NCBI RefSeq assembly: GCF_001524445.2
Contig: NZ_CP013417.1
Location: 1,798,001 to 1,862,000 of the forward strand
Direction: 5' to 3'
DNA from: Burkholderia savannae
Lineage (GTDB): Bacteria > Pseudomonadota > Gammaproteobacteria > Burkholderiales > Burkholderiaceae
Length of the DNA: 64,000 nt
This document shows, piece after piece, positions 37,401 through 45,119 of this stretch. The first letter of the stretch is position 1. Every line of letters begins with the position of its first letter. Below the pieces are notes generated by a model, which saw only the letters and a list, made by a program, of their open reading frames with translations, was not told where the DNA came from and made no database searches. The position numbers and the translations under genes are program-made.

Positions 37401-40400
37401 GGAGCGAATCGTCGGCCGTGTCGGAGATCCTGCGCAACTACGTGAGCCTCGTCGGCGACGGCGCGCTGCCGCAGCTTCCCGAACTGCATACGCGCTTTTC
37501 CGATTACGTCTCGCTGGAACAGGAGACCGTCGCCGATCCGGCGGTGCGTGCATTCTGGGAAGCGGAGCTCGAGGATTTCCGGCCGACGCGGCTCGCGTAC
37601 CTGCAGGAAACGCACGCGGACGCCGGGCGCAATCCGATGCGCTTTTACGCGGTCGATGTGCCGGCGGCGCTGTCGAACGACCTGAAGGCGCTGGCCGCGC
37701 GGCTCGGCGTGTCGCTCAAGCACGTGCTGCTGGCGGCGCATGCGAGCGTCATGAGTTTCGTGAGCGGCGAGTCCGACGTCGTTCTCGCCGTCGAGTCGAA
37801 CGGCCGGCTCGAGGACGGCGACGGCGAGCGCGTGCTCGGCACGCATCTGAACGTCGTGCCGTGGCGCGTGCAGCTCGGCGGCGACACCTGGTCCGAGCTC
37901 GTCAAGCGCATCCATGACAAGGAATCCGCGCTGCAGGCGTATCGCCGCTATCCGTATCAGGAAATCCAGCACCTGAAGGGCAACGAGCCGCTCTTCGACG
38001 TGAGCTTCAATTACACGCACTTCCATGTGTACGAGGAGCTGGAGCAACTGGCGGGGGTGAGCGTCGTCGATGCGAAGGCGTATATCCAGACGCACTTCGC
38101 GCTGCGCGTCGAATTCAACCAAGACCCGTTCACGAAGCATCTGACGCTCGATCTCGAGGCGAATCTCGACGCGTTGCCGCTCGAGCGCCTCGTCGCGATC
38201 GGCGGCTATTTCCGCCGCGCGCTCGAGGCGATCGTCGCGTCGCCCGACGAGCATTTCGCCGCGCGCACGCTGCTCGGCGACGACGAGGCCGCCGTCGAGC
38301 GCCGCGCCGCCGCGGGCGCCCTGGTCGAACGGCCGGCGGGCGCGCCGGGGCTATATGTCGCGACGTTCGAGCGGCGCGCGAGCGAATGGCCGGATCGCAT
38401 CGCGGCCGTCGACGCGTCGCGCTCGATCGGCTATCGCGCGCTGCTCGACGCAAGCCGCACGGCCGCCGCGCAGCTGCGCGCGCGCGGCGTGCGTCCGGGC
38501 GACATCGTGGCGTTGCTCGCGGATCGCTCGATCGACTATCTGACGGCGATCCTCGGGCTCTGGCGGGTCGGGGCGGCGTTCGTGCCGCTGCCGGACGGGC
38601 CGGCCGAGCGGATCGACGCGCTGCTCGAGCGCGCGCGGGCCGCGCATCTCGTCGTCGCGCGCGGGCATGCGAGCGTCGCCGAGCGCCTGCGCAGCGGCGC
38701 GGCCAGGATCGCGCTCGACGCGCTCGCCGAGCCGGCCGACGCGGCCGCGCTGCGAGCGCCCGCGTTCGAGGCGTCCGCCGACACGCTCGCTTACGTGATC
38801 TTCACGTCCGGTTCGACGGGCGAGCCCAAGGGCGTGATGATCGACCACGGCGGGATGATCAATCACATCGAGGCGAAGATCGAGGATCTCGGGATCGGCG
38901 CGGCGGACATCGTGTCGCAGGACGCCGCCGCGACGTTCGACATCTGCGTGTGGCAATTCTGCGCGCCGTTGATCGCGGGCGCGCAGGTCAGGATCTACGA
39001 CGACGCCGTCGCGAAAGATCCGGCGCGGCTCCTGGAGCGCGTCGTCGCCGACGGCGTGTCGATTCTCGAAGTGTCGCCCTCCGTGCTGAGCACGATGCTG
39101 CTCGTGCACGCCGCGCAGCCGGACGCGCCGGCGCTCGCGCTCGGCGCGTCGGCGCTGCGCTGGGTCGTGTCGAGCGGCGAGACGCTGCAGCCGTCGCTCG
39201 TGCATCAGCTGCGCGCGGTGCACCCTCGCGTCGGCATCCTGAACATGTGGGGCGCGACGGAAACCTCCGACGACTGCACGCATTACAAGGTGCCGTTCGA
39301 CCTCGACGCGCGCGCGCCGAAGATCTCGATCGGGCGGCCGATCAAGAACGCGGCCGTCTACGTGCTCGATCCGTGGGGGCGCACGGTGCCGGCCGGCACG
39401 CCCGGCGAGCTGTACGTCGGCGGCGTGTGCGTCGGGCTCGGGTATCTGAACGATCCGCAGCGCACCGCGGCCGCCTATTCGTCGCGGGAGGCCGCGTTCG
39501 CCGGCTCGCATCGCCTCTATCGCAGCGGCGATCGCGGATGGCGCGCCGCGAACGGCGAGCTGTTCTTCATCGGCCGGCGCGACAACCAGGTGAAGATCCG
39601 CGGCCATCGCATCGAGATCGGTGAAGTGGAGGCCGCGCTCAATCGCGAGCCGTCGGTGCAGGAAGCGGTCGTCCTCGCGCTGCCGGACGCGACGGGGCAA
39701 CTGTCGCTCGCGGCGTGGGCCGTCCCTGCGGATCTTCGCGCGCTGGAGGGCGCGGGCGCGACGAGCGCGTGGGTGTCGGCGCTGCGCAAGCAGGTGAAGC
39801 TCGGGCTGCCCGCGTACATGATTCCCGACGTGATCGTCGCGCTCGACCGTCTGCCGAAGAACGTCAACGGCAAGGTGGACCGCAAGGCGCTCGCGTTGCC
39901 GGACGATGCGCAGACGTGCGCGCAGCTCGAGGTGGTCGCGCCGGGCAACGACGTCGAGGCCTTCGTCGTCGATCTGTTCCGGCAGATTCTCAAGCGCCCG
40001 GCGGTCAGCGCCGACTGGAGCTTCTTCGACATCGGCGGCAACTCGCTGCTCGCGACGCAGGTCGTGTCTCGCGCGCGCCGGCATTTCCGGATCGATTTGC
40101 CGATCCGCGCGCTGTTCGAGCACGACACGGCGATCTCGTTCGCCGCGGCGATCGCGGCCGCCCAGGCCGAGGCGTTGCGGGAAGACAGGATCGCGCCGCA
40201 GGGGCGCCCCGAGCACATTCCGCTGTCGTTCAACCAGGAGCGTCTCTGGTTCCTCGACAAGATCGACGCCTCGCAGCGCGCCTATGGCTCGCACTTCGCG
40301 CTGCGGATCGACGGGCCGCTCGATGTCGACACGCTCGCCTGGGTGCTCCAGCGGATGACGGATCGCCACGAGATCCTGCGAACCCGCTTCGCGACGCTCG

Positions 40401-41701
40401 ACAATCAGCCCTGTCAGGTGGTGGCGCCCGAGATGACGTTCCCGCTCGCCGTGAAGGACCTGTCCGGCGAGCACGCCTCGAGCGCGCGCGAAGCGCTCGA
40501 CAGCGCGATCGAATCCGAGCTGAGCCGGCCGTTCAGGCTCGACGCGCTGCCGCTGTGCTCGGCGACGATCTACCGGCTGTCCGACAACGAGCACGTGCTG
40601 CTTTGGCGCAATCATCACATCATCGGAGACGGGTGGTCGGCGGGCGTGATCCTGCGCGAGATCGAGCAGTTGTATCCGGCGCGGCGCGACGGGCGGGCGG
40701 CGGAGCTGCCGCCGCTGCCGATCCAGTTCGCCGATTACGCGATCTGGCAGCGGCGTTTTGCGCAGTCCGAGCCGTTCAAGCGCCAGCTCGACTTCTGGCG
40801 CGGCTACCTCGACGGCTACGCCGGCGTGCTGCAATTGCCGACCGATTTCGAGCGCCCGGACCAGCCGACGTTCGACGGGCGGCGGATCGCGGTGGCGTTG
40901 CCCGCCGCGCTCGTCGAGCGCGTGCATGCGTTCTCCCGGGCGTCGAAGTCGACGGTGTTCGTGTTCCTGCAGACCGCGCTGGGCTTGCTGCTGTCGCGCT
41001 ACGCGAAGCAGGGCGATCTCGTGCTCGGCACGGCCGTCGCGAACCGCTCGCGCATCGAGACCGAGCCGCTCATCGGCTTCCTGACGAACACGTTGCCGGT
41101 GCGGCAGCGCTTCGATCCGGCTGCGAGCTTCGCCGCGCATCTCGCGCGCGTGCGCGACGACGTGCTGAACGTGTTCGACAATCAGGACGTGACGTTCACG
41201 CATCTCGTGCAGATGGCGCTCAGGGAGCGCGACCCGCGCGTGAATCCGCTCGTGCAGGTGATGTTCGTGCTGCAGAACGAGGATCTGTCGATGCCGCAGG
41301 TCGACGGGCTGCGCATCGCGCCCGTCGAGCTCGACCGGGCCGCGTCGATTCTCGATCTGCTGTTCGATCTGCGCGAGGAGGGCGGCGCGATCGTCGGCCA
41401 CGTCGAATACAACGTCAATCTGTTCCGGGAATCGACGATCCGCCTGCTGTGGGCGCATCTGTCGAACCTGATCGGGGCGATCGTCGACGGGGGCGACGTG
41501 CCGGTCTCGCAGCTGAGCTCGCTCGGCGACGAGGAGCGGCGCTTGCTGACGCAAGCGTGGCGCAGCCTGCAGCACGGCGGCAGCGAGATCGAGTTCTGGC
41601 ATCGCGACGCCGCGCAAACGCCGCATTGGGACGCTTACCTCGAAGCGGCCGAGCGCGACGAGATGCTGATGAGCGCATACATGGCGATCTCGGAATATTG
41701 A
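31445..41701 (+). CDS. NRPS C: FAAL-ACP-C-A-T-C-A-T-C lipopeptide initiation synthetase
   Basis: 3418 residues. FAAL (1-~590; YTSGSTGEPKGV near 180, LYHDMGLIG, SGKIRRRETR) should activate a fatty acid and load it on an ACP (Ser653 in GLNSIG). C1 has HHIASDF at 839-845 (Gly replaced by Phe). A1 (~1170-1690) has pocket residues D-I-W-N-I-G-M-V-H, one change from the Thr pattern. T1 uses Ser1777. C2 has HDALLDG at 1979-1985, so the second His is Asp. A2 (~2280-2800) reads D-I-W-E-V-S-M-D-D, close to the Dab pattern. T2 uses Ser2867. C3 has an intact HHIIGDG at 3057-3063 and ends the protein. The terminal C domain without A-T implies hand-off to NRPS B. No epimerisation domain is seen. The pocket readings were made by eye. 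Confidence 0.9.
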   Translation: MTTTDLDKMQQAGTIVHVLQRHAGERPDALAYHFIESPETGAGPQLTYRQLDERARRVAAYLRQHANENDRVLLFFPPGLEYIAAFLGCLYAGVIAVPLYPPRRGEKLDRIAHVVRDCGARFAFGDGEAVAKASEWFSGEMGRALSAAIRLLSIDAAADVPPIPASDDYRRTPADVAFLQYTSGSTGEPKGVAVSHGNLIANQIAIAAGFGSRDDDVCLNWLPLYHDMGLIGTTLHPLFYGYPSHIMSPTAFIKDPLSWLENITRFRATVAGGPDFGYRLCAEHAARSPERVAALDLSSWRIAFNGAEPVQAESMRRFAQIYARAGFDPRAFYPCYGLAEATLFVTGGAPGGAFHARAADRFALTLGRLEPQGGAASVELVSSGRCAAGHELRIVNDLREAAQGEIGEIWVRGPSIPSGYWNKDAVNADVFRARLAAPDPASSGFLRTGDLGCVVDGELFVTGRSKDVVIVNGRNYYPQDLEAAAGASDPALREGCTAAFSIDGEGDARVVVVQEVDRRFAKTIDVDAAARAIRTAISRACDVAVDEIVFIQPASIPKTSSGKIRRRETRARYLDGTLPLVGRDVRSASGAGAASDQDLDALWPQTARSGAVPADEHAARIVLALRRAVAALTGQTPEAIGADLPLAGAGLNSIGVVRLQGLIEKHLGAQVRLDDLFGASSIAELGAQIARTDTAAPAAPRATAGAKEREFALSPNQQQLWFLHQFDPDRHDYNLALLIECRPALASDALEASVARACARHPILRTRYRAEDSRNVQTVEPTPCVDFAEIDPQGLDDAALIERFGDEALRPFDLERGSALRIRVAQRDGGRTWLLVNLHHIASDFWSMSQLVEEIVSDASGGEPIADPERDYQDWCRERDAYTGSAAALADRQYWRTVLGENRADSALASVFEPSAQRAEGAADGAPRPVNFRIGETLAKRVEAFARRSGRTLNAVYLAAFQLLLHRRGAAEHLAIGTLAAGRTHWAYARTQGYFVNPLALHTAYRDDTTFAAFLSQSADNLTAAIAHQAYPFAHLVNEHASKSRAGRHPFFQALFVMQQSSGRRGTEAFAIKGVAAEIEIGSITARSLPLRSAPSQFDLALTMAPAARGIEAMLEYGATLATRDQVAAFADEYLQLLDAVLDAADAPLHTIEPKAAPAAIDAPAAERAADLPAAAVPPAQCNSLIEGFEQQVRSGPQRVALTYGESSLTYRELDERATQLARALAPRMRADGPTTVAILLHRGVDVVVSILAILKAGGTYVPLDPHSPAERLGFILEDAQPSVLVTSTAFGDLLGKLPSVEGRTILLVDALAEPARDGAHAADRAPQAARALRRDDCAYVIFTSGTTGRPKGVQVTHDNVLRLFTSSEPEYRFDERDVWTLFHSIAFDISVWEMWGALLYGGRIVGVPYEISRSPDEFRALCARERVTVLNQTPSAFKYFIAADLRRDDRLSALRLVIFGGETLVFGSLKDWFRKYGDAQPLLVNMYGITEITVHGTYRPVTLADLDAPGSMIGLPLRDLSIVLLDEDRKPVVDGEVGEIYVGGRGVALGYLRNETLTRERFVDLDIEPGVGVGRYYKSGDLARKVGDADYEYLGRKDQQVKINGFRIELGEIEAALTRFDGIRDAVTLASKPHKPRNVVAPASAGGGAGAITEIRQLIRAASTPQPDDEQTRLVSYIVCDALPDVQALYRHLSERIPDYMMPSAVLPIDAIPLNQNGKVDAKALMQRADGAIPLRAAYVAPRTDEEKLLCKLYADVLEKPRVGANDGFFELGGDSIRIIQLRSRALKAGLQISVQDVFRLQTPAALAAVTKISAQLAERPRVAAFAQTSDAERRQLPEDAVDAYPLARLQEGLLFHSQFGDDIAMYCDIFEFRLRARYDLRAFEQALAALIERHPIFRTSFHLGEFERPLQIVHAHSAPVVDVFDYRDVDDARRKQRYEAWLDGEKRRPYDVARAPLLRFSLHRWTDDEFVFTMSFHDALLDGWSESSAVSEILRNYVSLVGDGALPQLPELHTRFSDYVSLEQETVADPAVRAFWEAELEDFRPTRLAYLQETHADAGRNPMRFYAVDVPAALSNDLKALAARLGVSLKHVLLAAHASVMSFVSGESDVVLAVESNGRLEDGDGERVLGTHLNVVPWRVQLGGDTWSELVKRIHDKESALQAYRRYPYQEIQHLKGNEPLFDVSFNYTHFHVYEELEQLAGVSVVDAKAYIQTHFALRVEFNQDPFTKHLTLDLEANLDALPLERLVAIGGYFRRALEAIVASPDEHFAARTLLGDDEAAVERRAAAGALVERPAGAPGLYVATFERRASEWPDRIAAVDASRSIGYRALLDASRTAAAQLRARGVRPGDIVALLADRSIDYLTAILGLWRVGAAFVPLPDGPAERIDALLERARAAHLVVARGHASVAERLRSGAARIALDALAEPADAAALRAPAFEASADTLAYVIFTSGSTGEPKGVMIDHGGMINHIEAKIEDLGIGAADIVSQDAAATFDICVWQFCAPLIAGAQVRIYDDAVAKDPARLLERVVADGVSILEVSPSVLSTMLLVHAAQPDAPALALGASALRWVVSSGETLQPSLVHQLRAVHPRVGILNMWGATETSDDCTHYKVPFDLDARAPKISIGRPIKNAAVYVLDPWGRTVPAGTPGELYVGGVCVGLGYLNDPQRTAAAYSSREAAFAGSHRLYRSGDRGWRAANGELFFIGRRDNQVKIRGHRIEIGEVEAALNREPSVQEAVVLALPDATGQLSLAAWAVPADLRALEGAGATSAWVSALRKQVKLGLPAYMIPDVIVALDRLPKNVNGKVDRKALALPDDAQTCAQLEVVAPGNDVEAFVVDLFRQILKRPAVSADWSFFDIGGNSLLATQVVSRARRHFRIDLPIRALFEHDTAISFAAAIAAAQAEALREDRIAPQGRPEHIPLSFNQERLWFLDKIDASQRAYGSHFALRIDGPLDVDTLAWVLQRMTDRHEILRTRFATLDNQPCQVVAPEMTFPLAVKDLSGEHASSAREALDSAIESELSRPFRLDALPLCSATIYRLSDNEHVLLWRNHHIIGDGWSAGVILREIEQLYPARRDGRAAELPPLPIQFADYAIWQRRFAQSEPFKRQLDFWRGYLDGYAGVLQLPTDFERPDQPTFDGRRIAVALPAALVERVHAFSRASKSTVFVFLQTALGLLLSRYAKQGDLVLGTAVANRSRIETEPLIGFLTNTLPVRQRFDPAASFAAHLARVRDDVLNVFDNQDVTFTHLVQMALRERDPRVNPLVQVMFVLQNEDLSMPQVDGLRIAPVELDRAASILDLLFDLREEGGAIVGHVEYNVNLFRESTIRLLWAHLSNLIGAIVDGGDVPVSQLSSLGDEERRLLTQAWRSLQHGGSEIEFWHRDAAQTPHWDAYLEAAERDEMLMSAYMAISEY

Positions 41702-41710
41702 GTCGCCGAT

Positions 41711-41738
41711 CGCATCCGGCCCGCGCGGGCCGGATGCG
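41711..41738. terminator. Perfect palindrome between convergent genes
   Basis: A 14-base arm CGCATCCGGCCCGC (41711-41724) is followed directly by its exact reverse complement (41725-41738). It sits in the 81-base gap between the convergent NRPS C and MerR-type genes. It has no T run, but the position and stem suit a bidirectional terminator. Confidence 0.65.
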
Positions 41739-41782
41739 CACGCTCAGCCGCCGCCGGGCCGGATCGCCCGGCGCGCGGCTTG

Positions 41783-42811
41783 TCAGCGCGCCTGCGTCAA
41801 AGATTGCATCGCCTCGCGCACGAAGCCGAGCAGCGCGTCGTCGGCGTACGTGCCCGTCATCAGCTCGGGCTCGTTCGCGAGCGCCTCGCGGAATTTGAGC
41901 TGCGTCGCCGGATCGTCGCCCGCGTAGCTCCTGAACAGCTCGAGCCAGCGCCGAGCGAGCGCGTGGCCTTCAGGCGAGGCGGGCGCGACGCCCGCTTCGA
42001 TCGCGTCGCGGGCGTCCGCCATCAACTGCGGCCATTCCATCGCGCGCTTGCCATAGTTCGCGCGCATGAAACGCGTTTCCTCGGGCGACAGATAGCGCTC
42101 GTAGATGCGCATCTTGGTTTCCGAAAACGCGCGCAGCACGTAGTCGCGCAGGGCGAGCGAGATGCCGACGTGCGCCTGCATCGACGGCTCCCGGTCGTGC
42201 ATCAGGTTCAGCTTCGCGAGGAAGCGCGGGTCGCCGTTCGTTTCGCGCACGAGCATCGTCATCCAGCGGACCGACAGCGCGCGCACGCGCTCGTCCTCGG
42301 GCGCGACGCCCGCGTCCATCAGCGCGCGCGCCTCGTCGACGAGCGCGGCCCACTCCGGGGCGGGCACCTGGCTGTTGCGATACATCGGCAGGCGCGCGAG
42401 CTCTTCTTCGGAAAAGTACTTGTCGTACATGGTCATCAACTCCAGGGTCTTGAGCCAATCGGCCAGCTCGGGTTGCGCGCCGTCGACGAGCTCGCGGTGC
42501 AGTTGCGCGAGACGTTCGCGCAGACGCGCCGCCTGCTCGATCTGCCGGTCGAGCATCGCGATCTGCCGCGCGACGATCGACGTGAGCGGCGTGCCGGGCT
42601 GGGCCAGGTAGGCGCCGACGTCGGCGAGCGTCAGGCCGAAACGACGCAGCGCCTGGATCTGGTGGAGCCGGGCGATGTCGTTGCGGTCGTACAGCCGGTA
42701 GCCGTTGTCGGCGCGCGCCGAAGGCTTGAGCAGGCCGATCGCGTCGTAGTGGTGCAGCGCGCGGACCGTCAGCCCGCTGCGTTTCGCCAGCTCTCCGATC
42801 TTGAGCAGCAT
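41783..42811 (-). CDS. MerR family regulator with duplicated TipAS-like effector domain
   Basis: 342 residues. The N-terminal MerR HTH is clear: LLKIGELAKRSGLTVRALHHYDAIGLLKPSA, then NGYRLYDRNDIARLHQIQALRRFG. A dimerisation coiled coil follows (~residues 85-125). The C-terminal part holds two similar TipAS-like blocks, MYDKYFSEEELARLP...GDPRF and YERYLSPEETRFM...GDDPA, each ~75 residues long. TipAS domains bind peptide antibiotics or other amphipathic ligands. The ATG at 42811 has GGAGG about six bases upstream. It faces the NRPS cluster from the right; control of the cluster or of a resistance gene is possible but unproved. Confidence 0.87.
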   Translation of the reverse strand: MLLKIGELAKRSGLTVRALHHYDAIGLLKPSARADNGYRLYDRNDIARLHQIQALRRFGLTLADVGAYLAQPGTPLTSIVARQIAMLDRQIEQAARLRERLAQLHRELVDGAQPELADWLKTLELMTMYDKYFSEEELARLPMYRNSQVPAPEWAALVDEARALMDAGVAPEDERVRALSVRWMTMLVRETNGDPRFLAKLNLMHDREPSMQAHVGISLALRDYVLRAFSETKMRIYERYLSPEETRFMRANYGKRAMEWPQLMADARDAIEAGVAPASPEGHALARRWLELFRSYAGDDPATQLKFREALANEPELMTGTYADDALLGFVREAMQSLTQAR

Positions 42812-43392
42812 TCTTGCCTCCGTTTCATGCGCACCGTGGAGGATGAAACCTGACGTTGCGTGAGGGTCAAGCGGAATCGGCCGGCGCGGCGGCCGGCACC
42901 GGTCGAGGGCGGGACGCCGGGCAGCGCGGGCGTGGCGGGCCGACGTGGTGGGCCGCACGGCACGCCACTGCGTGCGCGATGCATTCGACGCGCGCTGCGG
43001 ATGGTAACTGCTTGCCGCGCTTGCGTGAACGTATGCGCTCGGTGCGGGGCGTGCGCGCGACGCGCGAGTGGCGGCGCGGGCTTCGCGCGTCGTTCGGCGC
43101 GCGAGCGGGTGGGGCTCCGGTGGCGTTGCCGTCAATCGTCGTCGTTCGGCGCGTTCATCGTTTCTAGCGCGTTCAGCGACTGACGCGGCCGTTGTCTCGG
43201 CAACGGGGGCCGGAGCCGGCGGCCGCGCCGTCGGCCGCGCGCGGGCGGCGCGTCACGTCAGATGTCAAGCGCCCGACGTGTCCCCGGACGTGACCGATGC
43301 GCTCGCCCGGCCCGGCGAATTCGCCGGGCTCGAATCGGTCGTCGTGCCGCGCGCGCCCGTCGGCCCTGCTGCGTTCATCGCGTTCATCGCGT
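42812..43392. other. GC-rich intergenic region; includes a 9-bp repeat at its right end
   Basis: No supported gene lies in these ~580 bases. Three exact copies of GCGTTCATC (43371-43397) lie at the 3' end of the outer-membrane factor gene; the last copy contains its stop codon (43393-43395, minus strand). The MerR gene promoter must lie just left of 42900. Confidence 0.6.
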
Positions 43393-45117
43393 TCATCGGG
43401 GGCCGTCGGCCGGCTGCGTACCTGGCGCGTTTTCGCTGTTTGTTTCGCCGTTTGTCGCGACCATTGCGCCGGCGGCAGCGCCCGCCGCGCCGGACGCTCC
43501 CGCCGCGTCGACCTCGCCGGCCGTGCCGGGCACGTGCGCATCGCCGGCGTCGCCGGTCCGCTTGGCGTCGTTCGCGCGCTGCGTCGCGCCCACATCGTTC
43601 GCCCCGTCCGCGCCGCTCGCGCTCTTCGTGTCTTTCGCGTCCTTGCCGCCGTCCGTCGGCGTGCCCATTGCCTGAAAGAGCCGCGCGGTGTCGACGAGCC
43701 GCGTGCCCGTCGCGCGGATTTCGTCGAGCCGCGCGTTGCGGTACTGCTGCTCGCTCGCGCGCGCGGCCGAAGGCGGCAGCGCGCCGAGCCGCACGCGCGC
43801 CGCGGTGTCGTCGAACGCGCCGCGCGCGGCGACGGCCGAGCGGTTCGAAGCGTCGAGCGCGCTCGCGTCGTTGTCGAGCGCGGCGAGCTTGTCCGCGACG
43901 TCCTGGAACGCGGCGAGCACGGTCTGCTTGTACTGGTCGACGGCCGCCTCGTAGGTCGCGCGCGCCGCGCGGCGCTGCGCGAGCAGCGCGCCGCCGTGGA
44001 AGAGCGGCTGCGTGAGCGATGCGCCGACGCTCCAGATCGCCCCCGCGCCCGACAGCATCGCGGGCCAGTTGAAGCCCGCATGGCCCATCGACGCCGACAG
44101 CGACAGCTGCGGGAACAATTGCGCGGTCGCGACGCCGACCTCGGCCGCGGCCGCCTGCAGCCCGGCCTCGGCGGCGCGGATGTCGGGCCGCGCCTGCAGC
44201 AGCGTCGACGGCACGACGACGGGCACGTCCTGCGGCAGATGCAGATCGGCGAGCGCGAGATCGGCGCTCGCCTGATCCGGCGTGCGGCCGAGCAGCACGG
44301 CGAGCGCGTGGCGCGTCGTCTGCCATTGCTGGCGCAGCGCGGGCAGGCTCGCCTCGAGCGCCGCCGCGCTTTGCTGCGCGTTCAGCATGTCGGTGCGCGA
44401 CGCCGCGCCGAGCCGATGGCGCGCGGCCGTGTCGTTCGCCTGCTCGCGCGCGAGCGCGACGAGCCGCTCGGTCGTCGCCACCTGCTCGGCGAGCGCGGCC
44501 GACGTCACGGCCGCCGTCACGATGTTCGCGGCGAGCGCACGCCGAGTGGATTCGAGCTGGTACGCGGTTACGTCGACGCGCTTCGACAGCGCGCGGTTCG
44601 CGAAGTGCGCGGCGCCGAACAGGTCGAGCGTGTAGCTCGCCTGCAACTGGCCCGCGAACACGTTGTAGAGCACCGTCTGCGGGCCGAACGTCGGCACGCC
44701 GAGCGCGCGCTCGCGCGTCGCCTGGCCGCCCGCGTCGATCGACGGCAGCAGCGAGCTGCCGATCTGCGCGCGCAACTGCTCGCGCGCGGCGGTCAGGCTC
44801 TTGTCGGCGGCGGCGAGCGTCGGGCTGTTGCGCAGGCCCTCGTCGACGAGCGCATCGAGCGCGGGCGACCGGTAGCGCTTCCACCAGTCGGGCACGGGCT
44901 GCGCGCCGACGTCGAAGCGCTGCGCGAGCCCTTGCGCCGCGGCCGTACGCTCGGGCAGCGGCGTCGCGCCGTAATGCGCGGGCGACGGCATCGCGGGCGG
45001 CGTATCGCTCGGCGCGAACAGCGAGCAGCCGGCAAGCGAGGCGGTGAGCGCGGCCGCGGCGGCCGCGCGCGGCGCGAGGCGGGCCGCGAACGGGAACGGA
45101 GAGATCGAGGCGCGCAT
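43393..45117 (-). CDS. RND efflux outer-membrane factor (NodT/OprM family lipoprotein)
   Basis: 574 residues. The signal peptide ends in a lipobox (SLAGC, around residue 31), so it is an outer-membrane lipoprotein. The two OEP repeats are visible: the first with PVPDWWKRYRSPALDALVDEGLRNSPTL and the YTLDLFG segment, the second with LLQARPDIRAAEAGLQAAAAEVGVATAQLFPQLSLSASMG. It forms the TolC-like exit duct of the tripartite pump. It starts two bases after the RND pump stop. An unusual acidic, Ala/Gly/Asp-rich tail of about 90 residues follows the core and ends at the 9-bp repeat; normal family members stop near LFQAMG. Confidence 0.9.
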   Translation of the reverse strand: MRASISPFPFAARLAPRAAAAAALTASLAGCSLFAPSDTPPAMPSPAHYGATPLPERTAAAQGLAQRFDVGAQPVPDWWKRYRSPALDALVDEGLRNSPTLAAADKSLTAAREQLRAQIGSSLLPSIDAGGQATRERALGVPTFGPQTVLYNVFAGQLQASYTLDLFGAAHFANRALSKRVDVTAYQLESTRRALAANIVTAAVTSAALAEQVATTERLVALAREQANDTAARHRLGAASRTDMLNAQQSAAALEASLPALRQQWQTTRHALAVLLGRTPDQASADLALADLHLPQDVPVVVPSTLLQARPDIRAAEAGLQAAAAEVGVATAQLFPQLSLSASMGHAGFNWPAMLSGAGAIWSVGASLTQPLFHGGALLAQRRAARATYEAAVDQYKQTVLAAFQDVADKLAALDNDASALDASNRSAVAARGAFDDTAARVRLGALPPSAARASEQQYRNARLDEIRATGTRLVDTARLFQAMGTPTDGGKDAKDTKSASGADGANDVGATQRANDAKRTGDAGDAHVPGTAGEVDAAGASGAAGAAAGAMVATNGETNSENAPGTQPADGPR

Positions 45118-45119
45118 GG

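Noticed and set aside
31427..38254. Very long open frame on the minus strand (over 2200 codons) opposite NRPS C
   Set aside because: It is rich in Arg, Ala and Asp, has no recognisable domain, and is the expected shadow of a GC-rich coding strand.
9278..41701. Bactobolin or another named Burkholderia hybrid product
   Set aside because: No ketosynthase, no halogenase and no PKS modules are present, and the gene set differs.
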